From contig OX328132.1 of assembly GCA_946811695.1 (NCBI GenBank), positions 128,460,808-128,524,807 on the forward strand: a DNA stretch of 64,000 nucleotides, in the 5' to 3' direction. Positions 10,430-19,694 of the stretch are shown piece by piece. A program made the position numbers and the translations under genes. How positions within the stretch are numbered: the stretch's first letter is position 1; the number at the start of each line of letters is the position of its first letter. The DNA comes from Gonocerus acuteangulatus (Eukaryota > Arthropoda > Insecta > Hemiptera > Coreidae). The notes under the pieces were generated by a model. It did not search any database. It had not been told where the DNA came from and was given only the letters and a program-made list of their open reading frames with translations.

Positions 10430-10980
10430 AAATATGTGTTGTAAAAATAAACTAAATCGGTTCATTAGAAGGGGGGGTTTACTCCGGACCCAAATTCCTA
10501 ATATACTCATACCGGTCGTAATTTCTGCTGTATTGTAACGAAACGCGGTATACGTCGTGGGTAACTCATGAGAAAGAAGTGTTGTAAAAATGAGCTGAAT
10601 CGGTCAATCGGAAAGCGGGGGTTTAATTTGTAATATATTTCAATAGAAAAGCCCGTCAGACGTAGGTTCACAAAGCCGCCGCAAGGAGCGCTTTCTACCA
10701 CTAGAGTGACTGTATCCTGTTCCTGCGTTAGATCAAAATACGATAATATGAGGTTTTTTGTATTTATTACGTAGTGTAATAGGTACCATGTGTAAACATA
10801 ACTCTGGAAGCAAATTATTAATTGATCAGTTACTCTTAACAAATTTAAAAGAGAACTATTCATGTTTTTATTTTATTTATGTAGGATATTTTAAGCAAAT
10901 TGTTCTGGAAAGCAATCTACACTACCCAAATTCTGAGGAAAGTGCTTAGTTACGCAGCTCCTGCGTGACGGACCTTTTTT
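10430..10980 (+). mobile_element. Family D plus C composite repeat
   Basis: Starts with the D string (AAATAAACTAAATCGG, GGGGGTTTACTCCGGACC), passes through ACGAAACGCGGTATACGTCG and GCGCCGCAAGGAGCGC-like blocks, and ends in the C terminus ACGCAGCTCCTGCGT followed by GACGGAC and a T-run. Nearly the whole segment is repeated at 53860-54364. Confidence 0.85.
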
Positions 10981-11162
10981 TTCGTTTTTAACGGCGCATC
11001 AACTATTTTGCTATTAGCGCCGGGCTATCTACAGGTCCCCGCCCTTTTATAATGCCAACAGCACGTAGTCGGTCACCCATTCAGGTTCTGACCACGCCCG
11101 ACATTGCTTAACTTCGGTGATCTACGGGAACCGGTGTAGTCAACGTGGCTATGGCCGTTGGC
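10973..11162 (-). mobile_element. 5S rRNA-derived SINE
   Basis: Seen: on the minus strand, 11162-11054 follows 5S rRNA from end to end (GCCAACGGCCATAGCCACGT, ATCACCGAAGTTAAGCAA, GTCGGGCGTGGTCAG, TGAATGGGTGACC, GTGCTGTTGGC). The internal Pol III control region is therefore largely present. It continues into a non-5S body and a terminal block, CCCGGCGCTAAT then GATGCGCCGT, followed by an A-rich tail. Known: 5S-headed SINEs are retroposed by LINE machinery. Odd: the terminal block is shared with the tRNA-headed SINE at 54729-54965. It is not a functional 5S gene because an unrelated body follows directly. Confidence 0.85.
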
Positions 11163-11329
11163 AGGTTGATTATTGGTATCAAATATCAAGCACTAAGGAG
11201 AACTTTATGCAGAATCCAAAGACCCTAGTTTTATATGAAGTTCAAAAGCCAGTACGTATGCGGCAACTAAATTTTAATTAATACTTCGAAAAAAGTAATG
11301 AGATCCCAAAAAAAAAACAAACATAAATG

Positions 11330-12050
11330 TGAAATAGAGGCCAATTTCCTCCCCTCACAATGAACTCCCTTCCCCAAAATATCCCCTCCTAAAACCCCCC
11401 TAAAACGCCTTACCGTCCTACACTCCAAAAAAGAAGTATTCGTTAGTGTATTAAGTGCACCATATTTTCAACCAAAAATATTTGCCAATGCAAGAGATGA
11501 TACAAGAAAGAAATATCCAAGTTCATTACTTGGAAGACCTCTTAGTTACTTACTAAGAACAGTAAAGACACTTCAACTGACCTTTAAAAAAACAATAAAA
11601 ATAGTTATATCCAGTTACTAAAATATCACTTTCCTCAACCAGGTATATTCTTAAACTTGGCAATGTTTAGTTTTCTCTCTAAAGATAATTTCGGCTCAAA
11701 TAAAACATTGCCAAGTTTAAGAATATACCTGGTTGAGGAAAGTGATATTTTAGTAACTGGATATTACTATTTTTATTGTTGTTTTTAAAGGTCAGTTGAA
11801 GTGTCTTTACTGTTCTTAGTAAGTAACTATGAGGTCTTCCAAGTAATGAACTTGGACATTTCTTTCTTGTATCATCTCTTGCATTGGCAAATATTTTTGG
11901 TTGAAAATATGGTGCACTTAATACACTAACTAATACTTCTTTTTTGGAGTGTAGGATGGTAAGGCGTTTTAGGAGGGGATATTTTTCGGGAAGGGAGTGT
12001 TTCTTTGTGGGGGGGAGGAACTTGGCCTCTATTTCACATTTAAGTTTTTT
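11330..12050. repeat. Long inverted repeat, about 340-bp arms, 33-bp spacer
   Basis: The left arm (about 11330-11668) is the reverse complement of the right arm (about 11702-12050) with scattered substitutions and small indels. The spacer is about 11669-11701. Matching blocks include ACATTGCCAAGTTTAAGAAT, TGAGGAAAGTGATATTTTAG and TTGGTTGAAAATATGGTGCA. An RNA through it would fold into a long hairpin. Confidence 0.9.
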
Positions 12051-12093
12051 TTCTGGGTAGTCCTTTTCCTTACGAACATGCGTAAACGCCACC
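11692..12093 (-). CDS. Open frame in the right arm of the inverted repeat
   Basis: Seen: about 130 uninterrupted codons on the minus strand with natural composition (includes LLKRLTILHSKKEVLVS and ANARDDTRKK). The mirrored copy in the left arm, read on the plus strand, carries stops and frameshifts but keeps most of the same residues (LLGRPLSYLLRTVKTLQLTF). Most differences between arms hit the left copy, so this arm looks closer to the source. I do not recognise the protein. It could be a captured gene fragment or an element protein. Confidence 0.35.
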
Positions 12094-12123
12094 ATGATTG
12101 AGCGAAAAGAAACGACTAACTAA

Positions 12124-12318
12124 AAAGCTAGCATGACCCAGACCAGACTAGCTTTTTCCTTAGCAATTGCTACCCTTAGAACCTAGTCACAGCTCTTTAT
12201 TCACACCTTCTACCTAGCTGCAGCTAGGAACCGTGATAAACTAAGCAAGTGCTAGCCCTAGCTGCAGCTAACCTTTTTATTCACTCGGGAAAATACTTAG
12301 TTCTAGCAATTGCTAGCT
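12124..12318. other. Cluster of short palindromes upstream of the Ty3 fragment
   Basis: Contains TAGCTGCAGCTA twice, AGCAATTGCT twice and several AGCTAGC/GCTAGC sites, with TTTATTCAC recurring three times. No terminal repeat structure was found. May be the untranslated part of an element. Confidence 0.4.
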
Positions 12319-12457
12319 TTTATTCACTCCACCCCATAAGTTCCACCGGGAAGGAGAACCCCTCGGAGCTATGGGACGAACCGAACATGGAATCGAATTA
12401 GTGACAGATAAAGTGGTATACGTCAAGGAGCGGAGGTACCCGTAATCCCTTAAAGAA

Positions 12458-13240
12458 ATGGTTAAGGAAGAAATAGCGAACCTACTACACCAAGAGATCA
12501 TTGTACGCAGCATGTCCCCATACAATAGCTCCCTCTGGGCCGTTAAGAAGGCAGGATCGCCCGGGGAATACCGTGTGGTCGTTGACTACAGAAAACTCAA
12601 CGAGATCACCAAGGACGAGAAATATCCCCTACCACGAATCGAAGACATCGTTGATCAGTTAAGCGGAGCAACAGTGTGTAGCTCACTAGATCTGAAAGCA
12701 GGCTACCACCAAATCAAGATGCGACCCTGCGACGCAGAAAAAACGGCGTTCTCGTTCGAAAGAGGAAGGTACCACTTCACGCGAATGCCGTTTGGTCTCA
12801 AAAATGCCCCCTCTACCTTCCAGCGTCTTATGGACGAATTTCTCAATGGCCTCGGAGCTGAATTTTGTCAGGGGTACATGGACGATCTCTTAGTCTTCAG
12901 CAAGTCCACAACGGAACATATCCAACACTTGACACACGTTTTCGATCGACTCAGAACATTTGGTCTCAAATTTTCAAGCGAAAAAACACGACTCGGCTTG
13001 GATAGCGTGAAGTGTTTTGGATACGTTGTGCCGACAGAGGGAATAAAACCACACCCAGCTCGAGTAGAAGCATTGAACAGAATTAAAATCCCAACGGACG
13101 CGAAGGGAATCAGGGGCCTCATGGGGGCCTTGAACTATTATCGGAAATTCGTGCCAGACATGGCAAAGAAGATCGCTCCCATTAACGACCTTCTCAAGAA
13201 AGGACGGAAGATCACCCTCACGAGAGATATGACATTGAAC
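12458..13240 (+). pseudogene. pol: Ty3/gypsy reverse transcriptase domain
   Basis: Seen: about 260 codons open. The canonical motifs come in order: SPYNSSLWAVKK near the N-terminus, RVVVDYRKLN, LDLKAGYHQIKM, RMPFGLKNAPSTFQRLMD, the catalytic YMDD at about residue 140, LGYxV-like FGYVV, and LMGALNYYRKFVPDMAKKIA of the connection region. Known: this family copies element RNA into DNA. The match resembles the arthropod 17.6/297-type gypsy group. The frame shifts after about 13215 and the tail to 13444 is out of frame. A stop upstream at about 12443 shows the copy is dead. Confidence 0.95.
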
Positions 13241-13254
13241 GTTAGAACGGTGTA

Positions 13255-13610
13255 TCAAAATACTCCAGGAAGAACCAATCCTCGCTTTCCCAGAGTTCTC
13301 CAAACCGTTCACCCTAACCACCGATGTGAGCGACTATTTTTTGGGAGATGTTCTCACCCAACAATGGCCAGAAGGAGAGCGTCCAGTAGCCTATGCCGCC
13401 AGAAGAGAGATACAGCGCCATCGAACGCGAATTACTTGGTATAGTGTGGGCAACGGAACATTTTAGGCTGACCATAAGCCCCTTCGATGGGTCACCACAT
13501 TACGAGAAACATCCGCTAGGGTGACACGATAGAAGGAGAAACTTGCCCAATACGACTTCAAAGTTCAATACACACCAGGAAGAGAGAACCTTGTAGCAGA
13601 CTGGCTCTCA
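13255..13610 (+). pseudogene. pol: Ty3/gypsy RNase H domain, frameshifted
   Basis: Read in the frames that continue the domain, it shows TLTTDVSDYFLGDVLTQQ (first catalytic Asp region), RPVAYAARRE, then DHKPLRWVTTLRE and PGRENLVADWLSRI, the usual end of gypsy RNase H. A stop and at least two frame changes interrupt it. Confidence 0.85.
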
Positions 13611-14039
13611 AGAATATACAGAGTCAATGTTACTACAACAGCAAACAACGAGGATCAACAATCACTCTGTCAATTTTTCCAAGACTGGACATCCGACGAA
13701 GACCGCGATAGTCACCAATCAAGTGACGCCATAATTACAGCGGATGAACTTCAGCGGGTCTTTGCCGAAACCAACGACATCGTTCTCAGCAAGCGTAGAC
13801 ATATAATCTGGAAGACGTCATCTTCGGGAATCCCTCAGATCACGTATGGGAAGCGAACACAGCACCTCTAACAGTACGCGACGACATTATCTGCCGCCTC
13901 CTAAAAGATGCGTCCGTGCCTCGCAAAACAACGACAGGTTGTGGGAGCCGGAACGTTTTCGGTTAGGCAGGACATTCGTCCGTTGCACACGCCTGGGTGG
14001 GGTCGACGAGGACCCACGTATACAATCGGACGTCACCAC

Positions 14040-14214
14040 AGCGCAACAGCAGGGAAAAGCGAACCACAGAGGATCAGCCATAACACTCGCAGCGCTACAG
14101 AGGAAGTACTACTGGAAAAACATGGCTCGCACAGTAAATACCGTCGTCACGTCGTGCGACGTTTGCAACAGAGTCAAGTACGATAGGAACCCCCCCAAGA
14201 ACGTCTCAAGCTGA
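14040..14214 (+). pseudogene. pol: Integrase N-terminal zinc-binding fragment
   Basis: Contains HRGSAITLAALQRKYYWKN followed by CDVCNRVK, the second half of an HHCC domain. The sequence stops about ten codons later and no catalytic core follows. Confidence 0.8.
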
Positions 14215-14224
14215 AACTTGGATC

Positions 14225-14556
14225 ACATGTAAATCTTGATCCGGGAAGAGTCGCAGGCTTAGTCAAAAACGTCTATCACTTGTCTGTCTGTATGTTTGTA
14301 CCTTATTCAAATCCACATCGTTTGACCGATTTTCGATAAACTTGGCACACAGGTAGGTCTTGATACGGGGAGTGTTATAGGCTAGGTTAAAATCGTCTAG
14401 GACTCACAGTTCAGAGGTCAAGGGTTCTAAACTGTGAACCCAAACAAATACAGATTTGTGTTATTAGATTTTAATGTTACATATTTGGGTTTTAATTTAT
14501 TTTTGCTTTTCAAGATGCAGAAAGTATGTGTAGCATGGCACGCCGGGTAACAGCTA

Positions 14557-14557
<1 letters not shown>
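14225..14557 (+). mobile_element. Helitron-like 3' part ending CTAG
   Basis: Runs GTCTGTCTGTATGTTTGTAC, GTTTGACCGATTTTCG, GGTCTTGATACGGGGAG, GCATGGCACGCCGGGTAACA and ends CTAG at 14554-14557, followed by T. The terminus matches those at 44297 and 45794 (inverted). A (TA)n tract follows at 14558-14602. The 5' end is missing or fused to the Ty3 fragment. Confidence 0.6.
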
Positions 14558-14602
<45 letters not shown>

Positions 14603-14604
<2 letters not shown>

Positions 14605-14850
14605 CTTTGTGATTTCAAAGGTCAAATTCGTTAACTAGCGAAATCTGCCTACCGTAAAATGGATCGATAGCTTACTAAAATTTCGATAAAAATGTTTCTA
14701 AAGACATTTTCGATGAGACGAACTCTGGCGGAGAAATAAGTGTTTAAAACCTGGAAAGATTTCTTTTCTTTGAACGGTTCTTTAGGTTTTTCCTGAGTTG
14801 TATTACTTGTTGTTTCTATAATTGATTTTGAATCAATTTTTGAAGAATTG
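14603..14850 (+). mobile_element. Family B fragment
   Basis: AAAGGTCAAATTCGTTAACTAG, ATAGCTTACTAAA and GGAGAAATAAGTGTTTAAA are diverged family B body blocks. Confidence 0.55.
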
Positions 14851-14902
14851 GCTAGTACAAGATACTTATGAGAGTGAATTTGCTTGGAATAGACCTTGCC
14901 GA

Positions 14903-15102
14903 NNNNNNNNNNNNNNNNNNNNNNNNNNNNNNNNNNNNNNNNNNNNNNNNNNNNNNNNNNNNNNNNNNNNNNNNNNNNNNNNNNNNNNNNNNNNNNNNNN
15001 NNNNNNNNNNNNNNNNNNNNNNNNNNNNNNNNNNNNNNNNNNNNNNNNNNNNNNNNNNNNNNNNNNNNNNNNNNNNNNNNNNNNNNNNNNNNNNNNNNNN
15101 NN
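14903..15102. other. Assembly gap (200 N)
   Basis: Exactly 200 unknown bases, a nominal scaffold gap. True size unknown. Confidence 0.98.
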
Positions 15103-15555
15103 TAAGGTTTTATGACACATTTTTTTCGATTACAACAAAATTTTGGGGAGGGCGGTGTAGCCCCTCAGCCCCTCCCTTCTTGCCTTTCATTGCAGTAATA
15201 TGACTTGTTTATTTAATAAAGGTAGCTTTGTGTTGTTCAGATGACGTAATTACCAATCCATTTAGCCGGAAGATTATTCTATAAATGTTGACACGAGTAT
15301 GATCCAGGCTTTATTAGTTGTAATTTGTTATCGGAAGTGAGTTTAGATTTTCTATAGTAATGTTACACTAACAGTAAACACCTACTAACGGAATGCAAGA
15401 TACGAGAACAACTAAAATTACCTTATAACCTTATCACACTAATTAATTTCCTTATCTTTAAATTGCATGTATCAGTAAATCTATTATTTTAGTAAAAGAA
15501 GAAAGAAAATGCGAATTTATTGGGAATATTGTTTTCCCAGAGCGAGCGTTGAGAA
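15103..15555. other. No clear feature
   Basis: A G-rich/C-rich stretch at 15136-15180 resembles the MITE family of 34459-34739. The rest is AT-rich with no coding pattern. Confidence 0.4.
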
Positions 15556-15559
15556 GATG

Positions 15560-15759
15560 GATGAGTCATTTCCGCTTAGGATACTCTCAATTTCCTGTTC
15601 TGCCGCATAAAACTTCCTTCTCTTTGAGATTTTATTTTATATTTTTAATGAAAGATCAAGCCCTACCAATAACTGCTTCTATTCCTATACTAATGGCACT
15701 AGGGGGATATGAACGGAATCGCGCTAAGATGATGCAGTTCCTACGAGTCGTATTTTTTT
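15560..15759 (+). mobile_element. Family A repeat
   Basis: GAGTCATTTCCGCTTAGGAT, TTCCTTCTCTTTGAGATTTT and ACTGCTTCTATTCC lead into GCGCTAAGATGATGCAGTTC and CTACGAGTCGTATTTTTTT. One hairpin base is mutated (CTACG). Confidence 0.85.
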
Positions 15760-15788
15760 AAAATTAACTGTAAATTTATGTATGAATG

Positions 15789-15790
<2 letters not shown>

Positions 15791-15842
<52 letters not shown>
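15791..15842. repeat. (TA)n microsatellite
   Basis: 26 TA units, pure. Confidence 0.95.
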
Positions 15843-15845
<3 letters not shown>

Positions 15846-16012
15846 CGTGTTCTCCCCAAGCTTTAGAATATCGTACAGCTACATATAAATATACATTTGA
15901 GTTTGACAATGTTATAGTCAATATTATAACTAATCACTAAATCAAAGAAAATAAGAACAGAATTCATGAAATAAGAATAAAATATTTAATGTGAAATAAT
16001 ATAAAAAATACT

Positions 16013-16170
16013 TTTTTTTTGCATAGATGCATCATTTCAAATCATCCATGGTGATGCAGGGAGCTCCTTCAGCGGCCCCTGGTATGAAAAGACTCAGCCT
16101 CCATGCGGGAGTCGAACCCGCATCTAAGAGCCATGAGATTCCAAGGCGTTAGCCACTGGACTAAGGGTAG
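16013..16170 (-). mobile_element. tRNA-headed SINE
   Basis: On the minus strand a tRNA-like head (TTAGTCCAGTGGCTAACGCC with an A-box pattern; GCGGGTTCGACTCCCGC, a perfect T-arm with the B box) is followed by a body (GAGGCTGAGTCTTTTCATAC, GATGATTTGAAATGATGCAT) and an A9 tail at 16013-16021. The D-arm does not pair and the anticodon loop is poor, so it is not a working tRNA. Its tail differs from that of the SINE at 54729-54965. Confidence 0.8.
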
Positions 16171-16620
16171 ACCCTCATGCGGGAGTCGAACCTGCATCTG
16201 GAAGCCATGAGATTCCAAGGCGTTAGCCACTGGACTACGGATAGACCCTCATACGGGAATCGAACCTGCATCTGGAAGCCATGAGATTCCAAGGCGTTAG
16301 CCACTGGATGACGGGTAGACCCTCGTGCGGGAGTCGAACCTGCATCTGGAAGCCATGAGATTCCAAGGCGTTAGCCACTGGACTAAGGGTAGACCCTCAT
16401 GCGGGAGTCGAACCTGCATCAGGAAGCCATGAGATTCCAAGGCGTTAGCCACTGGATTATGGGTAGACCCTCATGCGGGAGTCGAACCTGCATCTGGAAG
16501 CCATGAGATTCCAAGGCGTTAGCCATTGGACGACGGGTAGACCCTCCTGCGGGAGTCGAACCTGCATCTGGAAGCCATGAGAATCCAAGGCGTTAGCTAC
16601 TTGATTCCGGGTAGACCCTT
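16171..16620 (-). repeat. 74-bp tandem array of SINE tRNA-like heads
   Basis: Six further head-only units follow the SINE head at an exact 74-bp period. Each keeps the GGTTCGACTCCCGCA B box (one unit has GGTTCGATTCCCGTA) and the AGTCCAGTGGCTAACGCC A-box region. Variation is limited to a few sites such as the DGGACT/GGATGA edge. Confidence 0.9.
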
Positions 16621-17039
16621 AAGTATGAGATATTAGCACATTCCGAAGAAAAATCAATAGCTACAATTGTAGAAAAGGAAAAGACACAGATAAAGGTGTA
16701 CGTACTAAAGAAAACAAGTGATTGGTGAAAACAAGGAATATCCAATATGAGAAGTAGTAGATAAATTCTAAGAAGCGAGGAAGTTGTGCTTTGGTGGTGA
16801 TGCTGTTTAAATGCTGAGATCCCCTGAAACATAGCTCCTACACCCTCCCCTCCCCCTCCCCCGAGTACTAGAATCGGGAAAGTGGTTCTATTTATTCCTC
16901 TCGGCCCTTACATTCATAAATCAAATGGATGAAAACAACTAGAACATTTCTCAATTTATAACTCGTAAACTCCACGTTCCAATAGACCCATTGAGTCTGG
17001 TAGGAATCTTCGCTCAAGAGGAGGAATACTACATTAGAG
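16621..17039. other. No recognisable feature
   Basis: Contains a C-rich run at 16842-16860. No repeat match or convincing open frame. Confidence 0.4.
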
Positions 17040-17765
17040 CGCACTCCCTAACCATCCTTATCCCTAACCATCCCCATCCCTAACCATCCTCATCCCTAAC
17101 CATCCACATCCCTAACTCGTAAAATCTACGTTCCAATAGAGTCATTGAGTATGGTAGGAATCTTCGCTCATGAGGAGGAATACTGCATTAGAGCGCACTC
17201 CCTAACCATCCTTATCCCAAACCATCCCCATTCCTAACCATCCTCATCCCTAACCATCCTCATCACAAACCATCCTCATCCCTAACCATCCACATCCCTA
17301 ACTCGTAAACTCTACGTTCCAATAGACTCATTAAGTCCGGTAGGAATCTGCCCTCAAGAGGAGGAATACTGCATTAGAGCGCACTCCCTAACCATCCTTA
17401 TCCCAAACCATTCCCATCCCTAACCATCCTCATCCCTAACCATCCTCATCACAAACCATCCTCATCCCTAACCATCCACATCCCTAACTCGTAAACTCTA
17501 CGTTCCAATAGACTCGTTAAGTCCGGTAGGAATCTTCGCTCAAGAGGAGGAATACTGCATCAGAGCGCACTCCCTAACCCTCCTTTTCCCTAACCATCCC
17601 CATCCCTAACCATCCACATCCCTAACTCGTAAACTCTACGTTCCAATAGACTCATTGAGTCTGGTAGGAATCTTCGCTCAAGAGGAGGAATACTGCATTA
17701 GAGCGCACTCCCTAACCATCCTTATCCCTAACCATCCTTATCCGGAACCATCCTCATCCCTAACC
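17040..17765. repeat. Composite satellite with CCCTAACCATCC sub-repeats
   Basis: Five higher-order units of variable length each combine a block (AACTCTACGTTCCAATAGAC, GGAGGAATACTGCATTAGAG) with 2-6 copies of a 16-bp unit TAACCATCCTCATCCC. Unit length varies through the number of 16-bp copies. Confidence 0.9.
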
Positions 17766-18443
17766 ATCTTTCTTTATTTATTTCTCTAGTATGTGTCAAA
17801 TATTTATTAAAACTGTGGGGTAATGAGAGAACACCCAACTTCGTGTGAGGACATAACCTAATTAACTGCAACAACTGAGGAGCTTTACGTGTTTTGCGGT
17901 GCTAGATGCATGAGCCGCTCATCTACCAGCCCGTAATAATTGGAGATTTAAAACTCTCTTTCTTTTTTTCCACCGTTGTAAAATAATGCTTTAAATAAAT
18001 GAAAGAATAATGTAATTTTGTGTTGTACCTATCAAAATGGAAGTCCTACTTGGCAATGGCGGCATTCGAATTTCGCTTTTTGGGCGTAGTGATAAATTGT
18101 GCAGGAACCTTAACAGTAAATAACATTATAAAAAATTGAAAATTAAGGGCTCCAAATACTAAAATCTAACAAAAATACCCTAAAAAAATCTTATATGACT
18201 TAACAACTAAATAATACAATCCTAAACCACTGTAATAATAACTACAAACTTTAACTTAAAAAAAAAATAAAGGGTAAAGAGTGTTAAATAGGATTGTTTC
18301 ACACAGAATGGAAACACAAGATCTTAACAATAAGCTTTATTTTAGAATGCAACCGAAAGATTGAGACAACAACGAGCCGGCCATAATGAACGTTAGCAAA
18401 CAGAGAGAGAACCTGCCCGTCGATCTTTGCCGACCTTAGCACT

Positions 18444-18715
18444 GGAGGCGCGCATTGGTATATGCCGCCGTTAGTAACATGAAGTTTGTCGGTATATGCC
18501 GCCGTTAGCAGTATGAAGGGTGTCGGTATATGCCGCTGCTAGCAGCCTGAAAGGTGTCGGTATATGCCGACGTTAGCAGTAAGAAGAGTGTCGGTATACG
18601 CCGACGTAAGCAGTGTGAATGATTTTGGTATACGCAGTCGTTAGCAGTATGAAGGGTGTCGGTATATGCCGAAGTTAGCAGTCTGACAGGAGTCGGTATA
18701 TGCCGTCGTAATATG
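18444..18715. repeat. 34-bp minisatellite
   Basis: About 8 units of GTCGGTATATGCCGCCGTTA plus GCAGTATGAAGGGT, with alternating CCG/ACG/TCG at one site. Confidence 0.9.
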
Positions 18716-18719
18716 ATAA

Positions 18720-19190
18720 ATTACACATCAAAAAGATCTTAATGATAGCTACAACTTTTGATATTTTGCAATATGTCTAATCAGTCGAGGCAACGAAAAT
18801 GAGTGACATTCAAGAGCAGATATTTCGAAAATTAAAGATATCTCAAAAAACTTTATTGAGTTGAACTTGTAGCATATTTAATCAGCTTTCATTTGTTATA
18901 GAATGGTCATGTCGCTAGGACGCAGGGTTTCCGAGATATAAGTGAAACCCCGAAAAATGGGACCTTCTAAACCCCCCCCCCTCACGGGCAAAAAGGCTAC
19001 GGGTGAGGACTTTTGATATGTAGACCTCCTAACTAGCCGAAACATAGTTATGAAGTTAAAAATTGTGTTCCAAACATTTCCATCTATAACTCAGAGTTGC
19101 CTGGACTATTAGTCGCTAAATTTCAGATTTCACGATGACACTGAAATTATGTTTACGTTTGAAGGAATATACATAAAATAGCCAAGTAAT
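18720..19190. other. Unassigned moderately repetitive-looking DNA
   Basis: No match elsewhere in the window. Phrases such as ATAGAATGGTCATGTCGCTA and TTCCGAGATATAAGTGAAAC look like element body, but nothing identifies it. Confidence 0.35.
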
Positions 19191-19193
19191 GTA

Positions 19194-19325
19194 ACAGGGT
19201 GATTCAGGCCTAAGTAGCCAAACTCTAAAAGGTGATTATAGACATAATTTCCAACAAAAAAGTTCATTTCAAGTATGGTCCGATTCCGAAAGGAAAAGGA
19301 GCTACGTCCAATTTTTAGCTCTGTT
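19194..19325 (+). mobile_element. Transposon end, ACAGGGTGATTCAG type
   Basis: Starts ACAGGGTGATTCAGGCC and continues GTAGCCAAACTCTA and AAGTATGGTCCGATTCCG. It aligns with the right-hand ends of the elements at 25213-25812 and 57965-58566 in inverse orientation. Confidence 0.6.
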
Positions 19326-19329
19326 TTTT

Positions 19330-19466
19330 TTTAGCGCGGTTCCTCCCTCCCCCATAAGGAGGAACCCCTCTTATAAGGTTGATCTCATAAAACAATCCGG
19401 AAGTGTCGACTAGAAAATTTCGCGTTTCAGAACCCCTAGAGACCGAAAATAACGGTGGTTAAAATT

Positions 19467-19521
<55 letters not shown>

Positions 19522-19634
19522 ATATATATATATATTTATTTTAGCGCGGTTCCTCCCTCCCATATAGGGAGGAACCCCGCTTATAAGGTTGATACAATGA
19601 AACAATCCGGAAGTGCCGACTAGAATATATTCAG

Positions 19635-19694
<60 letters not shown>

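Larger units (their letters stand above)
12369..14214 (+). mobile_element. Ty3/gypsy retrotransposon fragment (pol)
   Basis: The domain order RT, RNase H, linker, integrase zinc region is the Ty3/gypsy order. It is truncated at both ends: no gag, protease, integrase core or LTRs are recognisable. An in-frame stop lies near 12443 and there are several frameshifts after about 13215. Downstream it abuts a Helitron-like tail. Confidence 0.9.

Noticed and set aside
10507..10863. 118-codon minus frame
   Set aside because: It lies wholly inside the family C/D repeat, and the repeated copy at 53860-54364 does not keep the same frame intact.
11054..11162. Functional 5S rRNA gene
   Set aside because: It is joined directly to a SINE body and A-rich tail, has several substitutions, and lacks a terminator after the 5S end.
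12868..13321. Open frames opposite to the Ty3 RT
   Set aside because: Antisense shadows of a domain with all canonical RT motifs on the plus strand.
14868..15203. Open frames across the N gap
   Set aside because: They consist mainly of unknown bases.
16171..16620. Cluster of functional tRNA genes
   Set aside because: The B box and T-arm are good, but the D-arm does not pair, the acceptor stem is imperfect and the anticodon arm is poor. The units derive from a SINE head.
17040..17765. Telomeric or interstitial telomere array
   Set aside because: The CCCTAACC core is only half of a 16-bp unit and is mixed with unrelated blocks. It fits neither (TTAGG)n nor (TTAGGG)n.
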